A stretch of 64,000 bases of DNA, taken from Colius striatus (taxonomy: Eukaryota; Chordata; Aves; Coliiformes; Coliidae). A model generated the notes under the pieces. It had not been told where the DNA came from, made no database searches, and worked only from the letters and a program-made list of their open reading frames with translations. Of the stretch, positions 39,880 to 52,412 are shown piece after piece; position 1 is the stretch's first letter, and each line of letters begins with the position of its first letter. The position numbers and the translations under genes were made by a program. Location: assembly GCF_028858725.1 (NCBI RefSeq), contig NC_084781.1, positions 6,084,513 through 6,148,512 on the forward strand, read 5' to 3'.

Positions 39880-40500
39880 TCCGGGTGAGCCAGTGCGTGC
39901 AGAGGGTCTCGATGGGCCGGCAGCCCCCGCCCCGCCCCGCGCCGCCGGCCCGCCCCGTCCCGCCCGCCCCGCCCGCTCCGGCTCCCGCTCCCGCTCCCTT
40001 TGTGCGGCAGCCGCGCACACGCCGCACGCTCGTCCCGCTCCGCTGCGCTGCCCCGAGCCGCGGCCGCCAGCCCGACCCGACCCGACCCGACCCGACCCGG
40101 CTGTGTCCGGCGCTGCCGCCCGGCCCGGCCCGGCCCGGCCCGGCCCGGCCAGCTCAGGTGGGTCCGGTTGGGAGGGCGGCGCGGGGAGGGCTCGGGTGTC
40201 TGTGCGCGGGGGAGCCCGGCTCCGCGGATCCGTAAGCGCCGGTGTCGCGCCGAGCCGCGGTCCGCAGCTTCCGAAGAGGCTGCCCCGGGGGCACGGCCCG
40301 GCTCCCGGCCCGCGGTGCTGGGACCGGCCCGGTGCCCCGAGGGCATCGCCCCGCGCCTCGGGTCGCCCGCAACCCCCGGGCCCGGCGGCTGCCATGGCAA
40401 CACCGGGTACCGTGGTTTCCCTCATCCCGCCGTTGCCTGGTTACCGGCCCCCCGTGCTGGGAAGGATGCCCCGGCCGCCCGGACACCACCGTGGGTAGCC
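39880..40500 (+). promoter_or_regulatory. FXYD6: CpG island, probable FXYD6 promoter and non-coding first exon
   Basis: This is a sharp CpG island of about 0.6 kb, almost only C and G, 5.4 kb upstream of the FXYD6 ATG exon. Mammalian FXYD6 starts with an untranslated exon far upstream, and the site CTCAG|GTGGGT at 40157/40158 inside the island is a plausible donor for it. The strand is inferred from FXYD6. Long open frames on both strands through the island are a result of its composition. Confidence 0.6.
40071..40150. repeat. Two pentanucleotide arrays: (CCCGA)5 and (CGGCC)6
   Basis: CCCGA is repeated five times from 40071 to 40095. After a 25-base spacer, CGGCC is repeated six times from 40121 to 40150, ending just before the presumed exon 1 donor. 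On the - strand these give G-triplets every five bases (GGGTC and GGGCC), a pattern able to form G-quadruplexes. Confidence 0.85.
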
Positions 40501-43500
40501 GGCGGGGACACGCCTTGGCTCCCCCCAGCACTCACCAGGCTGGCTGGGCTCGGTGCCACGCCGAGATCTCGGGGAATAGGGGGGTAAAGCCTCCTCCCCG
40601 GCTGCTTGGCAGCACCCTGGCTTCTGTTGTTCAATATTTTAGTCACACCGTAGCGATACATAAACAGACAGGCGCTTTAGCCCGGGAAGGCGCACGGGGG
40701 GAAGGACGAGCGCGGCTCTCGGGGTGTGTAATTAACGCTGCCTGGAGAAACAGCCCCCCGAGTCCATGTGGCGGAACTCGCATCTCGCAGGAATATTCCT
40801 GTGGGTGGGAGCGTGACAGGTGGTTCGTGTGCATGTGAATCAGCTTCGCAGCTCAAAAGAGCAGCGTCTGCGGAGGAGCTGCCGTGGCCGGTGGCTCCAA
40901 CGGCAAGCGCCCGGTGCTGCAAGGCGTGGCCGGCTCCCGGTGGGATTTTCGGTCCCAATTTGAACAGGAGAGAAGCCCAGAGGGTCCCTGCCCGTGTGTG
41001 GCTCTGAGGCGGAGTGCTGGGGAGCGCGTGAGGAGCAGCTGCTGGTGTGGAGCGCGCTTGCTGCAGAGCTAGGGCCACCTGTTAGATTGTGCTGAGAATC
41101 CCCCTGCCTGCGGGCTGGGGGGCTGCCTGCAGCTCCCTCTTCTCAGGCTCCCACTCCACCCTCACCTTGGGATTCCAGCTGCCTCCTTGAAACGTGTCCG
41201 TTCAGGTCACAGGGAATCATGGTTTTACCCAGAGTTCAGACCATGGTGTTGTGGACAAGTTCCCCCACAGAGCAAGCTGGCGACTCGCTGTCTGGCTCCT
41301 CTCCTCTCTTTGCTTTTGGGGCCCTTTGTGTGTTTCCAAAGCCTTAAAGCCGGCTGTGAAGACCCAGCGGGCAGCGCCAGGCCTTCCGCTGGGCCGTGTG
41401 CACACGGCTGTGGGGCTGGCAGGGACCACGGCTGTGCCCAGTGGGGACTTCTGTTTGCCTCCTCCTCGGTGGTGCTCACAACTGATGGCAATGGCAAAAG
41501 AGAGCATGGAGAAAATGTCTGCTGTCTGCTGAGCGTGGCAGCACTGTGGCAGTACCCCAGGAACACACAGCAGCCTGAAACAGCTCCTCTGACGCTGCCA
41601 TTGCAGTGCTTTGTGGGGATCTGGATTCCTCTCGGCACCGGGACCGCCCGGTAACCTCTGCTTTTGCCTGACCTGTTTGATTCCCTCAGGGATCAGCCGG
41701 CGTGGGAAGGGCTGGGGCGCTTCAAGCGGGTGTGCTGCTAAGCTCAGCAGCACCTCGTCATCTGTGAAGCAAACGAGGAGCTCTGTGCTGGAGCTCTGCC
41801 TCATGCCAAGGCTGCCCTCGCTGCTCTGTGCCCCTGCTGCCCCGGGGAAGCGGGTGCCACCGGGGCAGGCTGGGCACTGCGCCTGAGCTGCGGACGGCTG
41901 GGCAGCTCCTCGGCAGTTCAGGGTCAGTTGCCTGTGGCTGGGAGAAGCCCTGCAGGAGGCAGGTATAATGCTGGGGGATGCAGCACAGGGTGTGCTCAGA
42001 GCTTTGTGTTCGGTGGCTCCCTGTTCATTGTGTGCTCCCACAAGCCTTGACCCAGTCGGGGCTGGGCCGTGGGGGTCTGCCCATGAGTCTTGTTCGGCAG
42101 AAGCAGGGCTGAAGTTTGGTTACCTGGGGCTCCTGGAGAGGATTTCCTTTGAGTATCATCTGCTTTGGGGAGACATCAGAAACCAGTGAGAGATGATTAG
42201 ATCTTAGGAAAGTCAGTTTTGTGTTGTCCATCTGGTCAGCCTTTGAATCAGCACCAAATCTGCCCATACCAGAATGGGCTGGAGATCTCTCCATCCCCCT
42301 CACTTAGGAAGGCGAGGCACAACAACTGGCACATTAATTGCGAGATTGATCCTGACATGAAATGGCAGAAGAGCACATCTATGCAGAGCTGGAGATGTCC
42401 ATTCACACAAGCAGGCTCTGAAATGCTCCAGGCAGCTGAGCACTGCTGTCATGGTCTTGGGGGCTTCGCTCAGAAACCAGAGATTTTAACTAGGTCTGAT
42501 CTTCGGGAGATGCCCTGAGGACTCCTGAGGGAAGGAGGAGGCTGCCCAGCTTTGTGCTGTGATGGCTGAGATTTGACAGGGCAGATCTATGCGAAACAAT
42601 GAAGAAGAAAAGGGGACTTGAAGATCCAATGCCCATTACAAATTTACCTGCCTTGCACTGGCATGAACTGCTGTGCCACCGAGAGCTGATCAGCAAGCAG
42701 GAGAGACTGGGCCTGTGTGCCCACACCCCCTGCTCCTCCAACCCAGTGACAGCAGCCCGAGCATGGCATGGGGAGGGAGCAGCGATGGTGGTGGCCCTGG
42801 CACAGCCACCCAGCTCTGCTCACAGCCATGCTGATATCACAGGTCCAACAGGAAGGCAGTGCTGTGGTTTGGTTTGTGCTCGGCTGGGAGGCTGGGAGGC
42901 TGCAAACTTTGTGTTGCTAATGGGGAGAAATCAGGGAGCTTTGTGAGGAGCGGGGCCGTGCAGCCCTGGCTGGGCACGGGGCTGCCCTGGCTCAGCTGGC
43001 AGAAGGGATGTTCCCACTGCCTTTGTGCAGAGGTGCAGCTGGATGCATCCTGAGCGAGGGCAGCGAGGGGGAAGGGCAGCAAACCCTCTGCGGTGTTTGC
43101 TCTTCTCGCTTTATTTCAGCTTCACGGAAGAAGTGGGTGGGCCAGCTTGAAACAACCCAGAAAACCTGTGGCACTTCGCGAAGCATATGCTTCTTTGGAG
43201 GAGAAGCAGGCTCATTTGCACTCCAGAAAGCTGTGTTTGTTTTTCCAGCAAGGACACTGCCAACGCTGGTGGTTAACTCGGGGAGAAGTTTTAGTGAGCG
43301 GAAGTGTGTGAATTTTAGGAACTGAGTTAGAAAAACAAAGAACATATGTGTACCGTGTGCTTGGCTCGGCAGAAAAGTCAACTCTGCCGCGCTAAGTGCC
43401 AGAAGCCAAAAGCTGAGCAGAGGGTGGGAAGGAGGTCTGTGGCCCACGTCCTCGGTGGGAGGCAAAGCTTTCGGTGCGTGTGGAGCTGGGAGATTTGGGT

Positions 43501-45580
43501 GGTAGTGGCCTTGGTGAGTACTGGCAAAACACCAGAAGCAGGGCAGGGACCGTGGTGAATAATGCCAGATCCACAAGTGTCTTTCCCGGGGCTGGTGCCG
43601 AGCTGCTGCAATGACAGTAGTCAGTAACAGCAGGAATGGTTAAAAAGCTGACAAATATTTGGTAGGTGTTGTTCATACGCCACAGAGCTGACTAACAGCG
43701 TTCACCCAGCAGCGGCACGTGCTCTGTGGCATCTCCTTGTGCACATCCAGCACTCTCCTGCTGCCTGACGGCTCTGCTTCTGCGCTGGCAGCCCTGGCAG
43801 TAAACAGATAAAGGACGCGAGATAAAGGACATGGGCAAATGTGCAACTAGGAGTTACTGTATCACCAGCTGTTGAGTTCTTTGTACATGTTTCTAAGACC
43901 TGGTAATTACCCAGAGTGACACGCCTCAGCAAACGAGGGGGTTTGTCTGGGCACAGGGAGCCAGCACAGCGCTCCAGCACAGCGAGGCAGCGCAGCCCCA
44001 CGCGCACAATGGCAGCAGCAGCTGCGGGCGAGGGAAATTAAACCCTCCAGCGTTCAGATGCAACACATCCACTGCAAAACGACCAGGCATGGAAGGGGAG
44101 GGAGGGACCTGAATTACTGTGGGACGAGACTTGTTTTGGAAGTGTTTGTGAGGCTGAGCACGGTCCCCGAGGCAGCTCTGGAGCCCATCTGTGGGCTGAA
44201 GCACTGCTGGGGCCAGCTTTGGCACTAGTGGGTGCCATTCCCGGGCACCTCCATGGCACAAGCTGAGATGAGGGGCTGGGGCAGGATCTGGGGGACCTCA
44301 GTGTCCTATGGAGCAGGGCTGGGCCAGCTGAGCTGCTTTCCCCCCACTGCTGGGGCTGAGGTTGAGCCTGGGTCGGGCTGTGAAAGGGCTGAAGAGCAGT
44401 GCACCGGGGTCCGTGTCCGTCGGCTCACTGCATTCCTGCTCTGCCCAGGGCCCCTTCCTTATCGGCACTAGTCCAGCGCAGCAGCTGCGGCAGCTCCGTA
44501 GCACTCGGTGCTGTCAGTGCTGTGCAGGGCGCCTGATAACCCCCTTCCTGTCCCGTGCCAGCAGTCAGCCCTCGCCCTGCTCCCGCACCATGTATGGCCA
44601 CCCAGCCCTGTCCTCGCGGCCCTTAGTGTCTGCCGGCACCGAAACATGAGCCAACGGTGCTCCAGAGCCCCAGCGCGCTCCCGGGCAGGAGGCCCAGCTG
44701 CTGGGTCCCCTCCTCCTGGCAGGAGCCGGCCCCCACACACAGGCAGAGTGTCGGCAGTGCCCTGTGCCAGCTGGCAGCTGCTCCCTGGGCCCCTTTGGGA
44801 CCCCTGGGGAGGAGGAGAGGGGATGCTGGAGGCCAGTAAGTAGGTACTGGGTGCTGGCAGGGACCTTCTTTGCAGCAGGGGTACTTGTCCCAAATGAGTG
44901 AAGCAGCTCAGGGCACGGAGATGAGCTGGCAGGGAGCGTGGCAGCCCAGGTGCAGCATGCTCACAGCCAGGCTGGCATCACTCGGACAGGGGTCCGTGCT
45001 GCAGGTGGGTGTCCCAACACAAGAGCAGCATGTAAGTGCAGGGAATGGAGATGGGCTCCGCTTGGGAGCTAAGAGGTGTTTATGGTCTCTCCTTGCTGCT
45101 GCAGGTGAGTGTGGAGAGCCAAGGGGGCAAGTGTGGCTGTGAGCTCATGTCCCACCAGGGCCACTGGCCTCATTGTAGGAGCCTGCTGTAATTGCTATGC
45201 TAATTGGGACAAATTAAAGTATGCTCTGAGTGAAGGGCATGCTATTGACCTTGATGGGGAGATCACAGCCTTTGTGCTGGCCCCATTGCCTGCAGCACAA
45301 CCTGCAGACTGCACTGAGATGCAGGCCAGGAGCAGAGCCAGCAGTGCAGAGGTGCTTGAAAATATACCTGAGAACCCACAAACTCTTTCTGCTCAAACCC
45401 TTCCCCTCCATTGTGCCTGTGAGACACCGTGTCCTTGTGGGGCTCGGCACAGCGATGACACCAGGGATAGTGGCTGGGACCCTGTGTGCCCCAGTGGGGC
45501 ACAGGTTGCTTGTGGTCCCCTCCTGCAGCCCAACCCTGTCCCTGGGTGCTGAAGCCCCCTTTCCCTCCCTTGTCTCACAG
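40158..45580 (+). other. Presumed FXYD6 intron 1 (no other gene seen)
   Basis: If the CpG island is the FXYD6 start, this 5.4-kb stretch is its first intron. I found no coding exon, RNA gene or named repeat. About 390 bases before the coding exon lie two TAATTG homeodomain-type cores (45189-45194 and 45201-45206) in an AT-rich pocket. Confidence 0.45.
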
Positions 45581-45585
45581 CAGCC

Positions 45586-46605
<1,020 letters not shown>

Positions 46606-48710
46606 GGCAGAGGCATGTGGTGAGTCCGGCCCAGGCAGTGCCCGCCGTGGCACCGGGGCTGCCACAGCCCGGGAGCTGGGAGGGAAGGGAGGGAGCGCGG
46701 CCGGGGCCGTGTGTGGGGCTGCCTGCGGGGCTCAAGGAGGGCGGTATGCTGGGAATGAGCAGGTCTGTGTCCCCAGCACGGTGCAGGGGAGCACTAGGGG
46801 GGCTGTGCAGGGAGCTGCATGGTGCTGGCGAGGTCCCTCGTGTCCCGTCCTCAGCAGCCTGGCAGGAAAAGGAAGCATCTGTCTGGATTTTCCCTTGCAT
46901 TGCGTTTCCTTTCCTTGTGCTCCCCTGCCCCAACGTGGGTTTATTTTTAGGGCCTCTAGAGATCCCTGGGGTGCCTCACTCCTCGCCAGCAGCACCCCAA
47001 CCTCCTGGGCTGTGGCCCACATTCGGAGATAAGGCAAGGCTGCAGCCCATGGTGCTGGGAGCAGTTTGTGCAGACTGTGCCCAGCCTGACTCGCTGCTCT
47101 CCCTCCCCTCCAGCCCCAGAGGCCCGAGGACAGATGCTCAGAGCTCAGATGCCAGTGGCCTGCGAGGAAACAAACGGCAGCCCCAGGTCCCTCTAAGGAG
47201 CCACGAAGCTGCTGTTGCCTGTGTTACCCTGTGTCGTACTCCAGCACCGGTTCTGCATTTACTAACCCGACTAAACTCCGCTCACCGTCCTCTCTGCCTC
47301 CAGTGGTGTGTCATGTTGATGTGAGATGATCGTTACCTCTAGGGCTAGTCCTTGCCGGTGTCGTAATCGTGACTTTCTCTTCACCGTTGTCGTGCTGTGC
47401 GTGTGATTCGGGCTCTGTACGACGTGCAGGCGCTGCCCCCGAGCCGTGGGCAGGGTGGTGTGGGCTGTGGGGCACACAGACCAGTGCCTTGGGCACCTTG
47501 GCCAGGGCTCAGGGGCCGGTGCCACGGGGACCACGCGTTGCAGTTTCAGCAATAACCCCGCGTGGCCTGTCCCAGAGGCAGCCGTGGGGAGGGCGAGTCG
47601 GGCATTGACAGCCCATGGCTCAGCTTCCCTCGGTGCTGGCACCTGGGTGCCAGGTTTAAAGGCTGAAGGGAGCTCTCTTTTCTCACCTGTTTGGCACTCC
47701 CTGTTTCTGTCCCTGGCTAAAACCAAGCCGTTGGTGCAGGATGCTGCTTTAAGTGGCAGGAAGCGCTGTGGTGGCAGAGAAGCCCCCGAAATCCCCCAGC
47801 ACGGTAACACTGTGAAAGAGGGCGGCTGTGCAGCAGTGCCCCTGCTAACCAGCACAAACCAGCTCCTCGCCAGCCTCTGCCTGCCCGCCAGACCAGGGTA
47901 AACAGTCTCTGAGGGCTAAAGAGAAACCCTGACTGAAGTGAAGATCCTGTCCTTGCTTGTCTCCTGCAGAGGGGCAGCAGCGTTTCCCCTGGTCCTCCCT
48001 GTCCTTCCTGATGCCTGGTTGCTCCCCGTGCCAGTGTTGTGTGTTGTCCCGTGGTGGTTATGTGCCATCAGCTCCCTTCCTCCCGCAGCGCCGGGGCTGA
48101 CACAGGGGCCGTGTGCCGGCTCCAGGCGGGGCTGAGCCCTGAGCCCATCGTCACTTGTGTCCACTCACAGGTCAGCAGCAAACCTGTGAGCCCAGCCCCT
48201 TGCCCCAGCCTGTGCACCTCAGCTGGGGCTGGGGGCTGGGTTCCGAGAGGGGTTTCTGCTGTGCCCACTCTGCTGCGGTGCCTCTGGCGTGGGCTGTGCC
48301 CCTGTGTGCTTTTGTTCCTCAGTGGCTGTGGCAAGCACGGTCTGTCCTGTCTGCACAAGGCAGCGGGACTGTGTCTGCGGGGCCGTGTCCCTTCCCTTCC
48401 TCCTGGCCCCTGCAGAGAGCTCTGCTCCCCTCCTGCCTCCCGGGGCCGAGCAGAGCCCGGGCAGCCCAGCGCAGCCCCGTGTCCGTACGGAGTGCCCATG
48501 CTGTCTGTACTGTGCCGTCGCTGTTAACACGAAACAAAGCAATCCCTGTGCTGTCTACAAATGGCAAAATCCTGACTGTTGTAAAATAAACCCAGCTATT
48601 GTGTCTCCTTTTAAAGAGGCGAGTGTGCTGCTGTGGTGAAGGACTGGTGTGTTCTGTGCTATGCCCTGAAGAGGGAAAAGAATAAAACATCCTTTCTATG
48701 GGTGCCTGGC
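46606..48710 (+). other. FXYD6: FXYD6 3'UTR with two poly(A) signals, possibly with a 3'UTR intron
   Basis: AATAAA stands at 48585-48590 and again at 48681-48686, giving a 3'UTR of about 2 kb. A good donor (TGTG|GTGAGT) lies about 15 bases after the stop, and a pyrimidine-rich acceptor (CCCTCCCCTCCAG) near 47115, so part of this may be spliced out. No other gene is seen here; a 385-codon frame at 46167-47324 merely runs across exons and introns of FXYD6. Confidence 0.55.
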
Positions 48711-49680
48711 TGCGTTGTCTCCAGGGCTGTGGCCTTTCCCGGGCTCGGGAGGAGGCTGTGGGGAGCGAGGCCAAGGGCTCCAGCTCAGCCCAGGAGGGAG
48801 ACTGGCTCTCTGGTGGTCAGCTGCCCACGTCCCAGTGCCGGCAGCCTGGCCAGGCCCGGGGGGATCGGCGGCCACGGCCCCCCGCAGCCCAGCCGGGCTT
48901 TGTGCTGGCGGCAGCGGGCTGGCTGAGCCCCCTCCCTGCCCCGCTCGTTCCTGCAGCCAGCAGCAGTTTCAACAATAGCCAGGGAGCGTGTGAAGGGCGC
49001 GTGAGCGGGCAGCCTGGCGGCACAGCCCCGAGGGCTGGGGGGACAGAGCCCCCTCGTCCCTCAGCCTGTGGCAGCTGACACGACGATGGAGGGGGAGGCT
49101 GGGCACCGCCTGGGCTCCGGGACAGCGGTGCTGCCGGTATGGCCCCACGTGCCACCTCCCCGGGCTTGGCATCACCCCACGGTGCAGGAGCTGGGCTGTC
49201 CTGGGCATGACAAGGCGGGTGTTCCATGGGGCCGGTTCCCCCCGGCCCCCGCAGTACTAACCGGCTTGGGCGCGTGACTCTCAGGGGAGAGCAAACTGGA
49301 TGGAGCAGCCTGCCTGGCACCAGCCCTGCCGCCGTGACTGGCACAACCCCGAGGGGCACGGCGTCCTGGCACCCACAGCATGGACGTGGGGTGCTGCAGG
49401 ACCCCCAGCACAGCCCAATGCTGGGCTGGGATGGGCTGAGGCGGGTATTGCGGGGCCAGGCTGCGGGATGGGCACGCTGCCCGCTCCTCTCCAGCCACAG
49501 CCCTGCCCCAGCCCAGCCCTCTGCCCCTGCCGCGGGAGCTGAAGCCCCGTGGGCCTGGCGCTTGGGAAGCGAGGGAGGGTGTGCTGGGGAGGGCTGGCAC
49601 GGGGGTGCGCAGCCTGCCCGCCCCTCCCGGGCCTCCTTCCCAAAGGCGGGCGGCAGCCCTGTGCCTCCCCTCGTGACCGT
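48711..49680. other. Gap between FXYD6 and FXYD2
   Basis: GC-rich sequence of about 1 kb without recognisable gene or repeat. A 361-codon open frame on the - strand (48817-49902) has proline- and alanine-rich low-complexity content, no domain and no matching family. I treat it as chance. Confidence 0.5.
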
Positions 49681-49701
49681 GATAAACATTACACCGAGGC
49701 T

Positions 49702-49714
49702 GTTAATGTTTAAT
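49702..49714 (+). promoter_or_regulatory. FXYD2: HNF1-like site in the FXYD2 promoter
   Basis: GTTAATGTTTAAT differs from the HNF1 palindrome GTTAATNATTAAC at only two positions. It lies 84 bases upstream of the FXYD2 ATG, in a short AT-rich island (about 49680-49740) within GC-rich DNA. Mammalian FXYD2 is a known HNF1B target in kidney. A second partial site (CAATTAATG) follows near 49729. Confidence 0.6.
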
Positions 49715-49797
49715 GAGATTTGTCTCCCAATTAATGTGCTTTCCCGTGGGCTCCCGCTACCAGAGCGAAGACATCCAGCCGCCGACACGCTGACGCC

Positions 49798-51881
49798 ATG
49801 GGTGACGGTAAGGGTGCTCCGGGGAGCGGGGGGCTGCCAGGCACCTGCAGCCACCCTGCTCGGCGCCCCTAGAGGGGCTTCCCTGGGGGTGGGCACCTTC
49901 ACAGGGGCATCTCTGTGTGAGCAGCAGGGCTGCCATGGAGGAGGGTTTGGGGGAGATGTGGGGACTAGAGCTCTTCAGCTTGCTGGCACATCAGTGATGG
50001 CTGGTGTTTCGTTTCTTGGAGAGGGGCATTTCTCCTTGCCAATGACTCCTGGCAGAGGGATGTGCAGTCAGCTAAGGCAGCGCAAGGGGTAACACAGCTG
50101 GCAGATAGACGGCTGTGGGCATGGAGGGAAGAGGCTGCCAAGACATGCCTGGCACTGAGGGGCTGTTCGGTGCTCTGTGTCAGGGGAGCAGAGCCATCTC
50201 TGCCCCGATGAGCTCCAGGGGAGCAGAGTGATTGCTGCCCCAATGAGGTCCAGGGAAGCAGAGTCATCACTGCCCTGATGAGCTCCGGGGGAGCAGAGCC
50301 ATCACTCCCCACCGGCTCCTGTAGGCAGCAGTGGTCTGAGAGTACCGAGAGGGCTGTTCTGCTGCCTGAGCAAACAGCAACCAGCTGCTCCAAACATTCG
50401 AGCCAGGTCCCTCTCTGCAGCTTCACCTGGAGCTCAAAGACTCACAGGCATCCTATGAATACATCCTGCAAACATCAAGTTTAAACTTCCTGGGGTGAAA
50501 AAAAGGAACGTGGGAATCCTTTCCTGTCTTGGCTAGACCTCAAGGAAGTCAGAGAGCTCTTGCTCGCAGTCTTCACTCTTGATCTTTCCCCTCGCCTCCC
50601 TGTCCAGGCGCACGGCACCCAAGCCTTTGTGCTCACTTGAGTTTCTCCTCTCTTCCAGAACAAGCGCCCGAGCAGGGCCTGGACAGGTTCAGCTATGGTG
50701 AGTGTGTGTCCCAGGCAGCCCAGGGGCTGCAGAGCGGGCAGCCCCCTCCCACGCCCACCTGTGGGCGCTGCGCTGCGGGCTCAGCCCTGTGCCTCGGCCG
50801 GGCTGACGCCTGCTGGACTCTCCTCCTCCCCAGACTATGACACCATCCGCAATGGGGGGCTGATCTTCGCTGTCGTGGCTTTTGTCATCGGGCTCATCAT
50901 CATCCTCAGTAAGTGCTTTGGGTAGCCAGGCACTCCCTTGGTCTCTGTTCCCCCCCTCCTGCCTCTTCTCTGCTCGCCTCCCTCCTCGCCCCGTGCCGGG
51001 CGCTGGCCGGGGGGCCACAGTCCCTGCCCGCCACAGCCAGTGGGCATCACCTGCAACCTGGCTGCCTGGGAACTTTCCATCTAGGCAAGCTCCCAACAGA
51101 AAGCAAGTTGGGAAGGAGACCACATAAATATTTAGCCTTTCCCTGCCAGCGTCGAGGCTTCAGAGAGAAGGTCACCAATTAAAAATAGCAGAGGAAACTC
51201 TGACATTTCCAGAGTGAGAAACCAGCTTTCCCAGAGCCCTCAGACCTCAGCAGCTCCCAGAGGGACCCGGTCCCTGCAAGCCCTGCCCGTGCCTGAGGGC
51301 ACTGCCCACCCTGCTCCCAGTGGAGCAGGGTTAGGGAGGAAAAAAGCGCCTGCGTTTGCAATCCTGGGGGTAGCTTAGGGAGAGACGCACGTCCGAGCGG
51401 GACCCGTGGCGAGCACTTTTCTGGGCAGTGCCAGGGGCTGTGGGGGACTGAGCTGGGGGTCGGGGGGTGTCTCCCCATGCCGGTGCAGAGGCCAGGAGGC
51501 CACTCCCAGCGTGGAGGCAGGGGGGCTCGAGGTTTCCCACTGAAGCCAATCCCAGTGCTGCCTGGCACGGGGGGGACACAAGGGCACGAGCAGAGCTGCT
51601 TCACCAGAGCAGAGAGGAGTGGGTGAAGTGGGGCAGGGAGGAGGCTCCAGCCACAAAGCCTTCAGCTGCTTCTCTTGCCCCCAGGCCAGCGGTTCCACTG
51701 CGGAGGGAAGAAGAAGAGGAGGTAGGTGTTGCATGGTTTCGAGGCAGCCTCATCTCTCCTCCCCATCTCAGTCCAGCTGGAGTCTGGGCACACATCCCTC
51801 CTGCCTCAGCCACCTTGCCCAGCATAACACATCTCCCCTTGCTTTTTGCTCCACAGACAGGGAAACGAGGAGGACCTGTAG
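49798..51881 (+). CDS. FXYD2: FXYD2, Na,K-ATPase gamma subunit, 61 aa
   Basis: Coding exons: 49798-49807 (MGD + 1 nt), 50659-50697, 50834-50908, 51685-51721, 51857-51881 (TAG). They sum to 186 nt; human isoforms are 64-66 aa. There is no signal peptide, as in mammals. The signature region reads [13 protein letters not shown], so the usual Pro of PFxYD is replaced by Arg. One transmembrane helix ([16 protein letters not shown]) is followed by [14 protein letters not shown], as in human FXYD2, and an acidic end NEEDL. The protein is the renal regulator of Na,K-ATPase, linked in human to magnesium loss. The start is supported by GACGCCATGG context and the phase-1 donor; alternative first exons, known in mammals, were not found. 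Confidence 0.94.
50181..50310 (+). repeat. 35-bp tandem repeat (about 3.7 copies) in FXYD2 intron 1
   Basis: Units start at 50181, 50216, 50251 and 50286, each of the form CAGGGGAGCAGAGCCATC, then (A/T)CTGCCCCGATGAGCTC. Copies differ at several positions, so the array is not very recent. The fourth copy is cut short. Confidence 0.8.
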
Positions 51882-52245
51882 CTGCAGGTAGGTTGCAGGA
51901 GGATGCACCCTGCTGGCAGCCCGGTTCCCTGTGTCTGCCTGTGCCGGGCACCCGTGCTTCAGGGTAGTTCCTACGTGGGGCTTTGTCTTGGGAGAAGCTG
52001 GGACACACTGGCCTCTGTGGCTGTGTAACCCCTCACGCTCTGTTTCCAGAGCCACCATGGAAGCAGAGCTTCGTCCAAAGCAGAGAAGTCCTTGCCAAGG
52101 GCCACCCCTTATCCCGCTCCAGTGGATCCATTACCCTGCTCACCCCGGGCGAGGCCAGAACACAAATTGCCCTCGTGCTTTCCCCTCGCTAGATCCAGTA
52201 AGAGTTTCTTGGCTAATAAAGTGCAAGCTGAGAGAGGTTAAACTT
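51882..52245 (+). other. FXYD2: FXYD2 3'UTR with poly(A) signal at 52215-52220
   Basis: After TAG the exon seems to end at CTGCAG|GTAGGT (51887/51888). A 3'UTR exon is likely after the acceptor TGTTTCCAG near 52050. AATAAA at 52215-52220 is followed by a short T/G-rich stretch, so the gene should end near 52240. Confidence 0.6.
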
Positions 52246-52389
52246 TGTGCCTGAGGCATTTGAATCACCCACTCTCCTGGCCTGGCACCAATGACTTTTC
52301 TGCCCTGCAGACATCTTCCAACACAGACGCAGGAAAGGTTTCTGCTGGGTGTTCTGTACACCCACAGCACGAGGCAAGCAGCTGGCAGA

Positions 52390-52412
52390 GGGAGGGAGGG
52401 AGGGAGGGAGGG
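52390..52412. repeat. (GGGA)n simple repeat
   Basis: Five GGGA-type units in a row within intergenic DNA. The G-triplets could form a G-quadruplex. Confidence 0.85.

Noticed and set aside
39538-40425. A 295-codon minus-strand frame and other long frames in the 40-kb CpG island
   Set aside because: Low-complexity Gly/Ala/Arg/Pro content caused by extreme GC; no domain, no splice support.
48817-49902. A 361-codon minus-strand frame between FXYD6 and FXYD2
   Set aside because: Proline- and alanine-rich without a known domain, antisense to the FXYD2 promoter and start exon; GC-rich DNA has few stops.
50181-50310. CRISPR-like or attachment-site repeat
   Set aside because: No spacers and a vertebrate intron context; plain tandem duplication.
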